Origin: Mesorhizobium norvegicum
GTDB taxonomy: Bacteria > Pseudomonadota > Alphaproteobacteria > Rhizobiales > Rhizobiaceae
Direction of reading: 5' to 3'
DNA length: 64,000 nucleotides
Assembly: GCF_004919685.1 (NCBI RefSeq)
Contig: NZ_SMYZ01000044.1
Location: forward strand, 1 to 64,000
Under the pieces are notes generated by a model. It had not been told where the DNA came from and made no database searches. It saw only the letters and a list, made by a program, of their open reading frames with translations. Below are positions 1 to 8,107 of this stretch, piece after piece. A program made the translations under genes and the position numbers. Every line of letters begins with the position of its first letter. Position 1 is the stretch's first letter.

Positions 1-64
1 CTAGATTCATCCCGCTCTAGACCTGACAGGCCTGGATCTGGGTAGGCTGCAGGTGCCGAACGGT

Positions 65-598
65 TTAGAGATCGCGCTGCAGGGCCAGGATGCGGATGGC
101 CCGCACGGACCGATCCCGCGCTTCAGCCAGGAAAGCGATGTGGCAGTATGCACAGGCCACGGTGCCCAGAAGCAGCACCAGGCTGTTCTTCAAGGTGAAA
201 TCGACAGCCAGCGAGTACGGAAGACCCCTGGGCGACGTGAACGCAGCGATCGTGCTCGCCGTTTCAGAGTGGCTGCCGACGGCGATCATCAGCCCGGCGA
301 AAATCAGGGCGACGTGGTTGGCGAGGAACGAGAATGCCGACCTTTTGGTGTGGCACGCCACCCAGCAGACGATCGATGCCGCGGCAAGGATCGCGGCGTC
401 GACAGCCATCGAGCTCCCCAGCCAGACATCGACCTGCTGCCAAAGCATCGCTGACAAAGGGCGCAGTTCGAGCCAAATCCACCATGCGGTGGGGCTGGCT
501 GGATAGGTTCCCAGCAAGAAGGTCGCCATGCGTTCCCCTGCCAGGATCGCAAGAATGAGAAACGGAAAGGCGAAAAGCAGAAGCGGCTGGCGTTTCAT
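65..598 (-). CDS. small integral membrane protein of unknown function
   Basis: About 177 residues. I chose the ATG at 598 because GAGGG lies a few bases upstream; a longer reading from 646 adds 16 residues without membrane character. Four hydrophobic stretches are visible, near residues 5-20, 62-80, 89-108 and 137-157, and the C-terminus is basic. No catalytic motif is recognisable. It is the last leftward gene after the sugar permease that ends at 704, about 100 bp downstream, so it may be co-transcribed with the importer, but nothing in the sequence ties it to transport. Confidence 0.6.
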   Translation of the reverse strand: MKRQPLLLFAFPFLILAILAGERMATFLLGTYPASPTAWWIWLELRPLSAMLWQQVDVWLGSSMAVDAAILAAASIVCWVACHTKRSAFSFLANHVALIFAGLMIAVGSHSETASTIAAFTSPRGLPYSLAVDFTLKNSLVLLLGTVACAYCHIAFLAEARDRSVRAIRILALQRDL

Positions 599-703
599 GT
601 TCCCTCGACAATCTGCAAGCCAGGATAGACTGCATAGATTGCGCAAGGCTTAACGGCTCTTAGGATATCCTGATGGCACAATGTCGGATCATGGCTGAGT
701 GGA

Positions 704-1681
704 CTACTTCCGGCCCTCCCCCGATTGCGAGCGCTCGAGAACGGCGAAGAAGATCACGGTGAGGAGAAGGACGATCAGGAGCAGCACGAACGCGGCTGCC
801 GCGCCTTCGTTGAGCGAGAGGCCGAGAAAGGCGCGGCGATAGGCAAAGAAGCTCAGCACTTCTGTCGCGTTGCCAGGCCCGCCCTTGGTCAGGACATAGG
901 GTAGATCGTAGGTCCGGAACTCGTTGATCAGCTGGATGATGATGGTGATCGCCGCGACCGGCCGCAGCATCGGCAGCGTGATGTAGACGAATTGCTGCCA
1001 GCCGCGTGCTCCATCCACTTCAGCCGCCTCATAGGGATCGCGCGGCAAAGCGGCGAGCCCTGCGGCGAGGATCAGCACGACGAAGGACATTTGCTGCCAG
1101 ATGTCGATCGCAGCCATCGTCCAGAGCGCCATGCCTGGCGTCCCGAGCCAGTCGAGGCGCGGCAGGCCGAACGTTTCCATCAGATGATTGGCGATGCCGA
1201 GATTGGGCTGGAGCAGCATGCGCCAGATCAAGGCGACGCTGATCGGCGACATCGCCATGGGAATGGTCAGAACCGCGAAATAGACCGGCTTCATCCGGAC
1301 CGTTCGGTTGAGCATCAGGGCGATGCCGAGCCCGATCACGAATTCGCCGACCACCGTCACCGCCGAATAGCGCACGGTGAGCCAGAGCGCGTTCCAGAAC
1401 AGCGAATCGCCGATCATCGACGCGAAATTCTTGAACCCGACAAGCGGCAGAAGCTGCGGCTTGATCAAGGTCATCGAGGAAATCGAGAGGATGCAGGCAT
1501 AGGCCAGCGGAAAGCCCATCACGATCGCCAGCAGCAGGAGGCCCGGCAAGGCAAAGGCCCAGCCAGTCCGCCACTCGCGGCCACGGGCAGCCAATCCTTT
1601 TTTGATCGCATTGTGCATCGTAACCGCAGCCTTGGTCGGGGTGGCGTTCCTGGTCTGGTCAAGATCCGGCGCGGCTGACAC
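704..1681 (-). CDS. carbohydrate ABC transporter permease, MalF/UgpA type
   Basis: 325-residue inner-membrane permease of a binding-protein-dependent sugar importer. A basic cytoplasmic N-terminus of about 40 residues is followed by six hydrophobic segments. The EAA-loop signature that docks on the ATPase is visible as EAAEVDGARGWQQFVYITLP. It sits 32 bp after the solute-binding protein and pairs with the MalG-type permease at 3105-3935. Gene order along transcription is ATPase, MalG, binding protein, MalF. The family is clear; the substrate is inferred from the locus to be a polyol or ketose. Confidence 0.92.
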   Translation of the reverse strand: MSAAPDLDQTRNATPTKAAVTMHNAIKKGLAARGREWRTGWAFALPGLLLLAIVMGFPLAYACILSISSMTLIKPQLLPLVGFKNFASMIGDSLFWNALWLTVRYSAVTVVGEFVIGLGIALMLNRTVRMKPVYFAVLTIPMAMSPISVALIWRMLLQPNLGIANHLMETFGLPRLDWLGTPGMALWTMAAIDIWQQMSFVVLILAAGLAALPRDPYEAAEVDGARGWQQFVYITLPMLRPVAAITIIIQLINEFRTYDLPYVLTKGGPGNATEVLSFFAYRRAFLGLSLNEGAAAAFVLLLIVLLLTVIFFAVLERSQSGEGRK

Positions 1682-1713
1682 CGCCGCGCCGGATCTCCTG
1701 GCAGAGCCGGACT

Positions 1714-3009
1714 CTATTTATCGAGGAGCCCCTGCAAGCCGTCGGAAGCCGCCTTCAGCGCCGCCTCCGATGTCGCCTGGCCGCCAGCCGCCAGCGAGAG
1801 CTGGGTACCGAGCAAATCTTCGTATTGCGCCGAATAGGTGAAGATCGGGAACGACTTGCCGGTCGACACGACGTCGCCTGCGGTCTTGTAGAACGGATAC
1901 TTCGCCAGCACGGCGGCATCGTCATAGACATCGCTGCGCACAGGCGCGTGGCCCTCGAGCGCGCGCTTGACCGAAACATCCTTGCTTTGCACCCACTGGA
2001 TGAAGGTCCAGGCGGCGTCCTGCTCTTCGGGCGAGGTGTTCTTGGGAATGCCCCAGCCCCAACCGCCGCTTTCGCCATGGCCACCCGGCATCACCGACAG
2101 GCCGACCTTGCCGGCGACAGTCGGACACTTCGCGGCATCGTCCATCTGCGGCAGCATCCACCAATAGGTGACCATGCTGAAGGCGGAACCGCTGCACATC
2201 AGGCGCATGGTGTCATCGAGCGTCGCCGACACAGCACCCTGCTGGGCGCCGTGTTGAATGTTGTCGACATAGAGATCAAGCGCCTTCTTCGCCTCGGCCG
2301 TGTCGAGGCTCGCCTTGCCGTCGGCATTGAGATAGCTGCCACCGGCGGAGAACAGGTAGTTGGAGAATTCCATGCTGTTGGGATCGCCGCGCTGGCCCTG
2401 CATTGCGGCTCCGGCGACGCCGGCATTGGCTTTCATGAATTTGGAAATCGCCACATAGTCTTCAAGCGTCGTCGGCAGGGCAAGCTCCTTGCCGGTTGCC
2501 GTCTTGTAGGCGGCCTTGAGCTTCTCGTCGCCGATCAGGTCCGTCCGGTAGAGGAGACCCATCGAGTAGTTGTACATGGGCACCAGGAACAGCTGGTCCT
2601 TGGTTCGGCCGAGCAGGTCAAGCGTCGAAGGAATGAAGGGGGTCAGATCGTATTTGGATTTCTCGACGAAGGGTTTCAGATCGGCGAGCCAGCCGGCCGC
2701 CGGAAACTCACCGGCCCACAGGAAGTCGACCTCGAGCACATTGTAGTAGCTCTGTGACGCGGTCAGCTGGGACACCAGCTTGTCGTGCATGTCAGGATAG
2801 CCGATCTTCTCGAACTCGACCTTGATGCCGGTCTGCTTCTCGAATTCGGGCAACAGCGCTTCAATGATCTTGGTTTCCGGCACGTCCTCCATCAAGGCGT
2901 GCAAGGTGATGGGCTCGGCCGCCCTGGCCGGAAGCGATGCGCTGAGAACAGCTGCGCCGCTCACGGCCGTCATCAGCATTTTGATCAAGGTCTGCTTGTT
3001 CCAAGTCAT
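1714..3009 (-). CDS. extracellular solute-binding protein family 1 (sugar/polyol ABC importer)
   Basis: 431 residues. The N-terminus is a Sec signal peptide: basic start, hydrophobic core MLMTAVSGAAVLSASLPA, probable cleavage after ARA near residue 30. The mature part has the family 1 binding-protein layout, including a segment near EFEKQTGIKVEFEKIGY and a late GGWGWGIPKNTSPEEQDAAWTFIQW helix region typical of sugar binders. It would capture substrate in the periplasm for the two permeases that flank it. The ligand cannot be read from sequence; the kinase and epimerase genes across the locus suggest a hexitol or ketohexose. Confidence 0.92.
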   Translation of the reverse strand: MTWNKQTLIKMLMTAVSGAAVLSASLPARAAEPITLHALMEDVPETKIIEALLPEFEKQTGIKVEFEKIGYPDMHDKLVSQLTASQSYYNVLEVDFLWAGEFPAAGWLADLKPFVEKSKYDLTPFIPSTLDLLGRTKDQLFLVPMYNYSMGLLYRTDLIGDEKLKAAYKTATGKELALPTTLEDYVAISKFMKANAGVAGAAMQGQRGDPNSMEFSNYLFSAGGSYLNADGKASLDTAEAKKALDLYVDNIQHGAQQGAVSATLDDTMRLMCSGSAFSMVTYWWMLPQMDDAAKCPTVAGKVGLSVMPGGHGESGGWGWGIPKNTSPEEQDAAWTFIQWVQSKDVSVKRALEGHAPVRSDVYDDAAVLAKYPFYKTAGDVVSTGKSFPIFTYSAQYEDLLGTQLSLAAGGQATSEAALKAASDGLQGLLDK

Positions 3010-3104
3010 AACTCTCTACTCCTCTTTCCCTCTGGACGCAGCGGTGATCCCGCCACGATTTCGTAACCGGCTAGCGAGCCTTGTCGGCTCTCGGAGCGGC
3101 CGGC

Positions 3105-3935
3105 CTATTTCACGCTGCCGAACGTCAAGCCCTGGACGATGAAGCGCTGGATGAAGCGGGAAGCCACGACCAGCGGCAGGATGGCAAGGACGACGCCGGC
3201 CGAGACCTTGGCGATCTGGACGCCGTTGGAGGTCTGCAACGCGGCGAGCGCAACCGGTATGGTCGCCGTCGCCGGCCCGCTCAAAACCAGGGCAAACAAA
3301 AACTCGTTCCACGCCAGGATGAAGCCGAGGACGCCGGCTGCCGCGATACCGGGCAGCGACACCGGCAGCACGATGCGCCAGAAGGCGCCCCAGGCGGTCG
3401 CCCCGTCGGTCATCGCCGCCCACTCCAGATCGACCGGAATGCCTTCGAAGAAGCCCATCAGTATCCAGGTCAGGAAGGGCAGGTTGAGCGCGGCATAGAC
3501 GATGATCAGCCCGGTCAGCGAATTGCTGAGTTCCAGGCTTCGGAACAGCGTGAAGGTCGGCAGCACCAGCGCCACGGGCGGCAGCATTTGCGTCGCCAGC
3601 ACGGCAAAACGCGCCCAACGCCCGCCCGTACGGAAGCGGGCGAAGGCATAGCCGGTGGTCGCGGCAAAGGGCAGCGCGAGCAGAACCGAGCCGAGCGCGA
3701 CGATCAGGCTGTTGAGGTAGGACTGACCGAAGCGGCTCGACAGCAGCGCCGAATAATTGTCCGTCGTAAAGGCCGGCATCAACTCGTTGCTGTAGGACAG
3801 GTGCTCGGGCACGAAGCTTGTCCGGAGCACCCAGAGCGGCGGCAGCAGCACGATAGCGGAAACGACGATCAGCCCGAAATGCAGGCCGAAGCGACGACGA
3901 AAGGCCGACCGTTCGTTTCTGTCCATGCTGGTCAT
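3105..3935 (-). CDS. carbohydrate ABC transporter permease, MalG/UgpE type
   Basis: 276 residues with six predicted membrane helices and the EAA-loop WAAMTDGATAWGAFWRIVLP before the last helices. It forms the second half of the translocation pore with the MalF-type protein at 704-1681. Its ATG overlaps the 3' end of the ATPase gene by 4 bp (ATGA arrangement), which indicates translational coupling. The 95-bp gap to the binding protein downstream holds no other gene. Confidence 0.92.
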   Translation of the reverse strand: MTSMDRNERSAFRRRFGLHFGLIVVSAIVLLPPLWVLRTSFVPEHLSYSNELMPAFTTDNYSALLSSRFGQSYLNSLIVALGSVLLALPFAATTGYAFARFRTGGRWARFAVLATQMLPPVALVLPTFTLFRSLELSNSLTGLIIVYAALNLPFLTWILMGFFEGIPVDLEWAAMTDGATAWGAFWRIVLPVSLPGIAAAGVLGFILAWNEFLFALVLSGPATATIPVALAALQTSNGVQIAKVSAGVVLAILPLVVASRFIQRFIVQGLTFGSVK

Positions 3936-5107
3936 TGAACGGCTCCCATGAGGCTCGGCCGCGCAATCACCAATTCGGTCTCGGGATCAAACAGGTGCAT
4001 CGGCAGCGGGTCGATGTAGAGGTCGACGATCGAGCCGACTGGCGCCGTGAAATAACGGCTGAGGCGGGCGGCGATCTCCAACGGCTTGTCGTCGCCGGCC
4101 GGGCGCGTGTCATCCTTGCCGGTGGGCTGGCCCGCAATCTGGCCGATCAGGACGTTCTCGGCGCCGAGAGCCTCGACGGCCACGACCCGTACGGCAACCT
4201 TCTGCCAGTCAGGCTTGTCAGGGCTTTCATGGAAATCCTCGGCCCGCACGCCCAGAATGACGCGGCGCCCGACACGCCCGCCATAGGCAGAGCGGTGGCG
4301 GGCGGGGACGGCAAGCACCGCGCCGCTGTCGGTCAGGACGGAGAGCCCTTCGCCAGGTGCGGCCTGAAGCGTCGCCGGAATGAGGTTCATCGGCGGCGTT
4401 GCCAAGAACCGCGCGACGAAGGTGTTGACCGGATCGGCATAGACTTCAAGCGGCCGACCCGCCTGGACGAGACGGCCGTCGCGCATGATGCATATCCGAT
4501 CGCCCATGGTCATGGCCTCGACCTGGTCGTGCGTGACATGGACAATGGTGCGGCCAAGGCGCCGGTGCAGCTTGACGAGTTCGAGCCGCATTTCGGCACG
4601 CAGCTGCGCATCGAGGTTCGACAGCGGTTCGTCAAGCAGGAAGGCCGCCGGTTCGCGAACGATCGCCCGGCCGAGCGCGACACGCTGCCGCTGGCCGCCG
4701 GAAAGTGCGGCCGGCTTGCGGCCGAGAAGATTCTGAAGGCCGAGCAGGTTCGCGGCGTCGGCAATCTTGGCATCGATCACTGCGGCGTCGGTGCCACGCA
4801 TCTTCAGCCCGAAGGCCATGTTCTGCCGCACCGACATATGCGGATAGAGCGCATAGCTCTGGAACACCACTGCGACGTTGCGGTCGCGCGGCGCGACATT
4901 GGCCACGCTCTTGCCACCGATGCGAAGATCGCCGGAGGAAATGCTCTCCAGGCCGGCAATCATCCGCAGCGTTGTCGATTTGCCGCACCCCGACGGGCCG
5001 AGAAAGATCACGAATTCACCATCGGGAATGGTGAGATCGACCTCATGCACCCCGTAATTGCCATTGCCGTAGAGCTTGGAAACGCGATCGAGCTCGATAG
5101 ACGCCAT
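3932..5107 (-). CDS. sn-glycerol-3-phosphate/maltose-type ABC transporter ATPase (UgpC/MalK family)
   Basis: 391 residues. ATPase landmarks: Walker A GPSGCGKST at 37-45, Q-loop Gln83, signature LSGGQ at 135-139, Walker B FLLDE at 156-160 and the H-loop His in VTHDQ near 193. About 150 further residues form the TOBE/MalK regulatory region. It energises the importer built by the two downstream permeases. It is the first gene of the transporter arm, with a 172-bp leader separating it from the SDR gene and containing an operator-like site at 5181-5200. MalK-type ATPases are often shared between importers, so specificity cannot be deduced. Confidence 0.95.
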   Translation of the reverse strand: MASIELDRVSKLYGNGNYGVHEVDLTIPDGEFVIFLGPSGCGKSTTLRMIAGLESISSGDLRIGGKSVANVAPRDRNVAVVFQSYALYPHMSVRQNMAFGLKMRGTDAAVIDAKIADAANLLGLQNLLGRKPAALSGGQRQRVALGRAIVREPAAFLLDEPLSNLDAQLRAEMRLELVKLHRRLGRTIVHVTHDQVEAMTMGDRICIMRDGRLVQAGRPLEVYADPVNTFVARFLATPPMNLIPATLQAAPGEGLSVLTDSGAVLAVPARHRSAYGGRVGRRVILGVRAEDFHESPDKPDWQKVAVRVVAVEALGAENVLIGQIAGQPTGKDDTRPAGDDKPLEIAARLSRYFTAPVGSIVDLYIDPLPMHLFDPETELVIARPSLMGAVQ

Positions 5108-5180
5108 AGTCTTTCCTTATGAACCCGTCTGACCCGGCCGAACGCCGCAGTCGAAGTCGGCGAATGGCTACTTTAGAGAA

Positions 5181-5200
5181 CAAAATAGAACATTGTAAAC
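5181..5200. promoter_or_regulatory. putative DeoR-regulator operator, transporter side
   Basis: The sequence CAAAATAGAACATTGTAAAC matches 16 of 20 positions of TAAAATCGAACACTGCAAAC at 6141-6160, which lies in the leader shared by the SDR gene and the divergent DeoR gene. Both contain the half-site T(A/C)GAACA, the reverse of TGTTYGA. It lies about 75 bp before the ATPase start. Assignment to the DeoR protein is an inference from proximity and repetition. Confidence 0.5.
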
Positions 5201-5220
5201 CTGTTTCCTGATCGTATGTG

Positions 5221-5246
5221 TTCACTTTTTGGGGCGACATGTACCG
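5221..5246. repeat. possible degenerate half of a RIME-type palindrome
   Basis: TTCACTTTTTGGGGCGACAT resembles, with two small indels, the right arm of the palindrome at 32497-32520 (TCACTTTTGGGCGACATGCA). No matching left arm is present here, so this is at best a decayed fragment between the SDR and ATPase genes. Confidence 0.3.
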
Positions 5247-5279
5247 GCACCAGGATTCGGCCACGGCCGCGAGGAACCA

Positions 5280-6080
5280 TCAGGTCATGTAGACGCCGCC
5301 GGTCACGTTGACGCCCTGGCCGGTCATGAAGCGGGCCTGATCCGAGCAGAGGAAGACGACGACGTCGGCAACATCCTCGGGCAGTTCGAGCCGCCCGAGC
5401 GGCGTTTGCGCGATATAGTCGGCAACCACCCGTTCGGGCGTGACCTGCCGCAGATGCGCCTCCCACTCGACTTCGCGCGATTGCATGCCCGTCTTGACGA
5501 ACCCCGGGCAGACGGCATTGACGCGGATCCCCTTGGGCGCGAGTTCGCGGGCAAAGGCCTGTGTCCAGCCGAGAACGGCGAACTTGGACGCCGAATAATG
5601 CGCCAGGAGCGGCGCCCCGACCTTCGCGGCAAGCGAGGCGGTGTTGACGATGCAACCCGTGCCTTGCTTGACAAAATGCCGTCCAGCGATCTGGTTTGCG
5701 AGGAATACACCGCGTGCATTGACGGAGAAGTTGAAGTCCCACTCCTCGTCGGTCAGTTCCAGCGCGTGCTGCATGGTGGACACGCCGGCATTTGCGATCA
5801 GGATGTCGCAGCCGCCAAGCGCTTCCAGCGCGGTGGCGAAGGCCGCCTCGACGGAATCGCGACGGCGAACATCGACCGCGACGGCAGCGGCACCGCCGCC
5901 AATCTCCTCGGCCGCTTGGCGCGCCGCCTCGGGGTCCAGATCGCCGATCGCCACCACCACACCCTGCCGCGTCAGGGCAGCCGCGATCGCGCGGCCGATC
6001 CCCGCGCCACCGCCCGTCACGAAGGCACGCTTGCCCGCGAGTTCGGCAAGCACGGGAGGCGTGACGGAGACAGCCGGCAT
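5280..6080 (-). CDS. short-chain dehydrogenase/reductase, probable polyol dehydrogenase
   Basis: 266 residues from the ATG at 6080, preceded by AGAGAA. A longer reading from 6188 runs through the regulatory region and adds non-SDR residues. Classical SDR features: cofactor motif TGGGAGIG at 22-29, Asp47 at the end of beta-2 (favours NAD over NADP), NAG at 97-99, and catalytic Ser149, Tyr162 and Lys166 (YSASK). It is cytoplasmic and probably oxidises the imported polyol to a ketose for the kinases on the other arm. It is divergent from the DeoR repressor and shares its operator region. The substrate is inferred; galactitol, altritol or arabinitol would all fit. Confidence 0.88.
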   Translation of the reverse strand: MPAVSVTPPVLAELAGKRAFVTGGGAGIGRAIAAALTRQGVVVAIGDLDPEAARQAAEEIGGGAAAVAVDVRRRDSVEAAFATALEALGGCDILIANAGVSTMQHALELTDEEWDFNFSVNARGVFLANQIAGRHFVKQGTGCIVNTASLAAKVGAPLLAHYSASKFAVLGWTQAFARELAPKGIRVNAVCPGFVKTGMQSREVEWEAHLRQVTPERVVADYIAQTPLGRLELPEDVADVVVFLCSDQARFMTGQGVNVTGGVYMT

Positions 6081-6140
6081 GGTCGTATTCTCTCTACTTG
6101 ATGGCAGAACGCATTCTGTTGATATCGAGATGCATACCAA

Positions 6141-6186
6141 TAAAATCGAACACTGCAAACATATTTTTGTTTGAAAATGTTTGATC
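6141..6186. promoter_or_regulatory. clustered DeoR-type operator half-sites between SDR and DeoR genes
   Basis: This leader contains TCGAACA (6146-6152, the reverse of TGTTCGA) and two direct TGTTTGA copies at 6168-6174 and 6178-6184, spaced exactly 10 bp, one helical turn. Related half-sites recur at 5186-5192 upstream of the transporter. DeoR-family repressors bind repeated short sites and loop DNA, so the layout suits repression of both divergent arms. Function is inferred from position and repetition only. Confidence 0.55.
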
Positions 6187-6246
6187 ATGCGATAAAGTGA
6201 AAATCAGCAGACCGCTTCGTCGGCGGCTTACCCACCGGATACATCG

Positions 6247-7107
6247 ATGGCAGACGACACCGCCCTTCCTGAGACATCCACGCACGGCGCACCGCGCGAT
6301 GCCGACCGTCAGCGCCTTCTTGCGCACGATCGGCACGCACATATCCTGGCTTTGCTGCGGCGGACGGGGTCGCTCACCGTCGCCGCGGCAGCGGCCGAAC
6401 TCGCCGTTTCCGACATGACGATCCGCCGTGATCTCGTCGAATTGGAACGCGAGGGCAGGCTTGTGCGAATCCACGGCGGCGCGATCGAGGCGGACAACCC
6501 GCCGCTGGTCGCCATGGACAGTGAGGAGCCGAGTTTCGATTCGCGCTTGCGCCAGCGCCGCGACCCGAAGGCGGCGATTGCTGCCGCCGCCGCCGCGCTG
6601 GTCTCGGGATACCGCACGATCGCGATGGATGTCGGCACCACCACCTATCTGATGGCCGAGCACCTCAAGGACCTTCCGCACGCCAAGGTGTTCACCAACA
6701 GCCTCAGGATCGCAGCGTTGCTGAACGGCGGCGTGCCCGAGGTCTATGTCGCCGGCGGCCGCGTACGGGCCGACGAGATGTCGACCGGCGGGCCTACGGC
6801 CATCGCCCAGTTCGAGGCGCTGTGGTTCGACGTCGCCGTGATCGGCGTCTCCGGTATCACGGTGGACGGCCTCTTCGACTATTCTTTCGACGATACCGAC
6901 ATGAAGCGCGCCTATCTCAGACGATCAGGCACCAAGATCGTGCTCTGCGACTCCGCCAAATTCCTGCGCATGTCGCTGGTGCGGATAGCACCACTGTCGG
7001 ACATCGACATCCTCATCACCGATGCCGAGCCGCCGGCCAAGATCGCCGCGGCGCTCGCCGCGGCCAAGGTCGACCTGCGCATCGCGCCGCCGCTCACGCG
7101 CGATTGA
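6247..7107 (+). CDS. DeoR/GlpR family transcriptional repressor
   Basis: 286 residues. The N-terminal winged helix-turn-helix includes ILALLRRTGSLTVAAAAAEL followed by the recognition helix VSDMTIRRDLVELEREG and the wing RIHGG, the DeoR hallmark. The C-terminal half is a DeoR sensor domain related to ribose-5-phosphate isomerase, with the MDVGTTTYLMAEHL and GVSGIT segments that bind phosphorylated sugars. It heads the rightward catabolic arm and is divergent from the SDR/ABC arm, with TGTTYGA repeats between. It likely represses both arms until a phosphorylated intermediate accumulates. Confidence 0.93.
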   Translation: MADDTALPETSTHGAPRDADRQRLLAHDRHAHILALLRRTGSLTVAAAAAELAVSDMTIRRDLVELEREGRLVRIHGGAIEADNPPLVAMDSEEPSFDSRLRQRRDPKAAIAAAAAALVSGYRTIAMDVGTTTYLMAEHLKDLPHAKVFTNSLRIAALLNGGVPEVYVAGGRVRADEMSTGGPTAIAQFEALWFDVAVIGVSGITVDGLFDYSFDDTDMKRAYLRRSGTKIVLCDSAKFLRMSLVRIAPLSDIDILITDAEPPAKIAAALAAAKVDLRIAPPLTRD

Positions 7108-7145
7108 GACGCAATTTTTCCATTTTATCCCAAGGAGAAGACTCG

Positions 7146-7946
7146 ATGGTATTTGATTTTTTCGGCGACAAGAAGAAGGCTGTCATCTCGATGGCACATA
7201 TCGGTGCCTTGCCGGGGACGCCCCTCTATGATGCCGATGGCGGCCTCGACAAATTGATCGATGGCGTACTCGCCGACATCCGCAAGCTGCAGAGCGGCGG
7301 CGTCGATGCCATCATGTTCGGCAACGAGAACGACCGCCCCTATGTCTTCAAGGCGCCGCCCGAAGGCATTGCCGCCATGACCGCGGTTGTCCAGGCGGTG
7401 AAGCCTGAGCTCAAAGTGCCGTTTGGCGTCAACTATCTCTGGGACCCTACTGCCAGCGTCGCGATCGGCGCGGCCACCGGAGCCCGCTTCGTGCGTGAGA
7501 TCTTCACCGGCCTGTTCGCTTCCGACATGGGCCTGTGGGAGCCCGATTGCGCCGCCGCCTCGCGTCTGCGGCACAATCTCGGCCGCGACGACATGAAGCT
7601 TCTCTTCAACATCAATGCCGAGTTCGCCCACTCGCTCGACCAGCGCCCGATTGAATTGCGCGCCAAGAGCGCGGTGTTCTCGTCGATGGCCGACGCGATC
7701 CTTGTTTCCGGCCCGATCACCGGCCAGCCGGCCGACCAGTCCCATCTGCGCAGCGTCTGCGAGACGATCAAGGACGTGCCGGTCTTCGCCAACACCGGCG
7801 TGAACATCGACAATGTCCGCGATGTCCTTTCGCTGGCGAGCGGCGTCGTGATCGGGACCCATTTCAAGATCGATGGCAATACCTGGAACGCCGTCGACGG
7901 CGATCGGGTCAAGCGCTTCATGGATGTGGTCGCCACTCTGCGTTGA
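7146..7946 (+). CDS. BtpA/SgcQ family protein
   Basis: 266 residues from the ATG at 7146, preceded by AAGGAG at good spacing. The N-terminus KKAVISMAHIGALPGTPLYD and the segments DAIMFGNENDRPY, FGVNYLWDP and ANTGVN belong to the BtpA/SgcQ TIM-barrel family. BtpA was described as a photosystem I biogenesis factor in cyanobacteria, and SgcQ lies in an E. coli sugar operon; in proteobacterial sugar loci the reaction is not established. It follows the DeoR gene by 38 bp. It could be an aldolase- or isomerase-like barrel enzyme of the pathway, but no activity is proven. Confidence 0.85.
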   Translation: MVFDFFGDKKKAVISMAHIGALPGTPLYDADGGLDKLIDGVLADIRKLQSGGVDAIMFGNENDRPYVFKAPPEGIAAMTAVVQAVKPELKVPFGVNYLWDPTASVAIGAATGARFVREIFTGLFASDMGLWEPDCAAASRLRHNLGRDDMKLLFNINAEFAHSLDQRPIELRAKSAVFSSMADAILVSGPITGQPADQSHLRSVCETIKDVPVFANTGVNIDNVRDVLSLASGVVIGTHFKIDGNTWNAVDGDRVKRFMDVVATLR

Positions 7947-7982
7947 GAGATGGTTCCCTCGGCGACACCGACCATTGCGCCG

Positions 7983-8050
7983 GCCCGCCGACATCCTATC
8001 AATCATTCCGGGCCGACGCCCGGAATGATCGACGGTATCGACCGGCGGGC
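7983..8050. repeat. nested palindrome between btpA-like and FGGY kinase genes
   Basis: A perfect 12-bp stem (ATCATTCCGGGC at 8002-8013, complement at 8018-8029) closes a CGAC tetraloop. It is nested inside an outer inverted repeat GCCCGCCG (7983-7990) / CGGCGGGC (8043-8050). There is no T-run, so it is not a classical terminator. The inner stem resembles REP-like intergenic palindromes of rhizobia. It may attenuate or stabilise the operon mRNA. Confidence 0.7.
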
Positions 8051-8107
8051 ACAACGAGGCCGACAGGTTTCGCCCGCCTGATTTCCTCGCATTTCAGTGG
8101 ATTCGAC

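Noticed and set aside
5173..5742. 189-codon ORF in the -2 frame of the SDR gene
   Set aside because: A shadow frame: the SDR reading contains every catalytic motif, and this frame is Arg-rich and meaningless.
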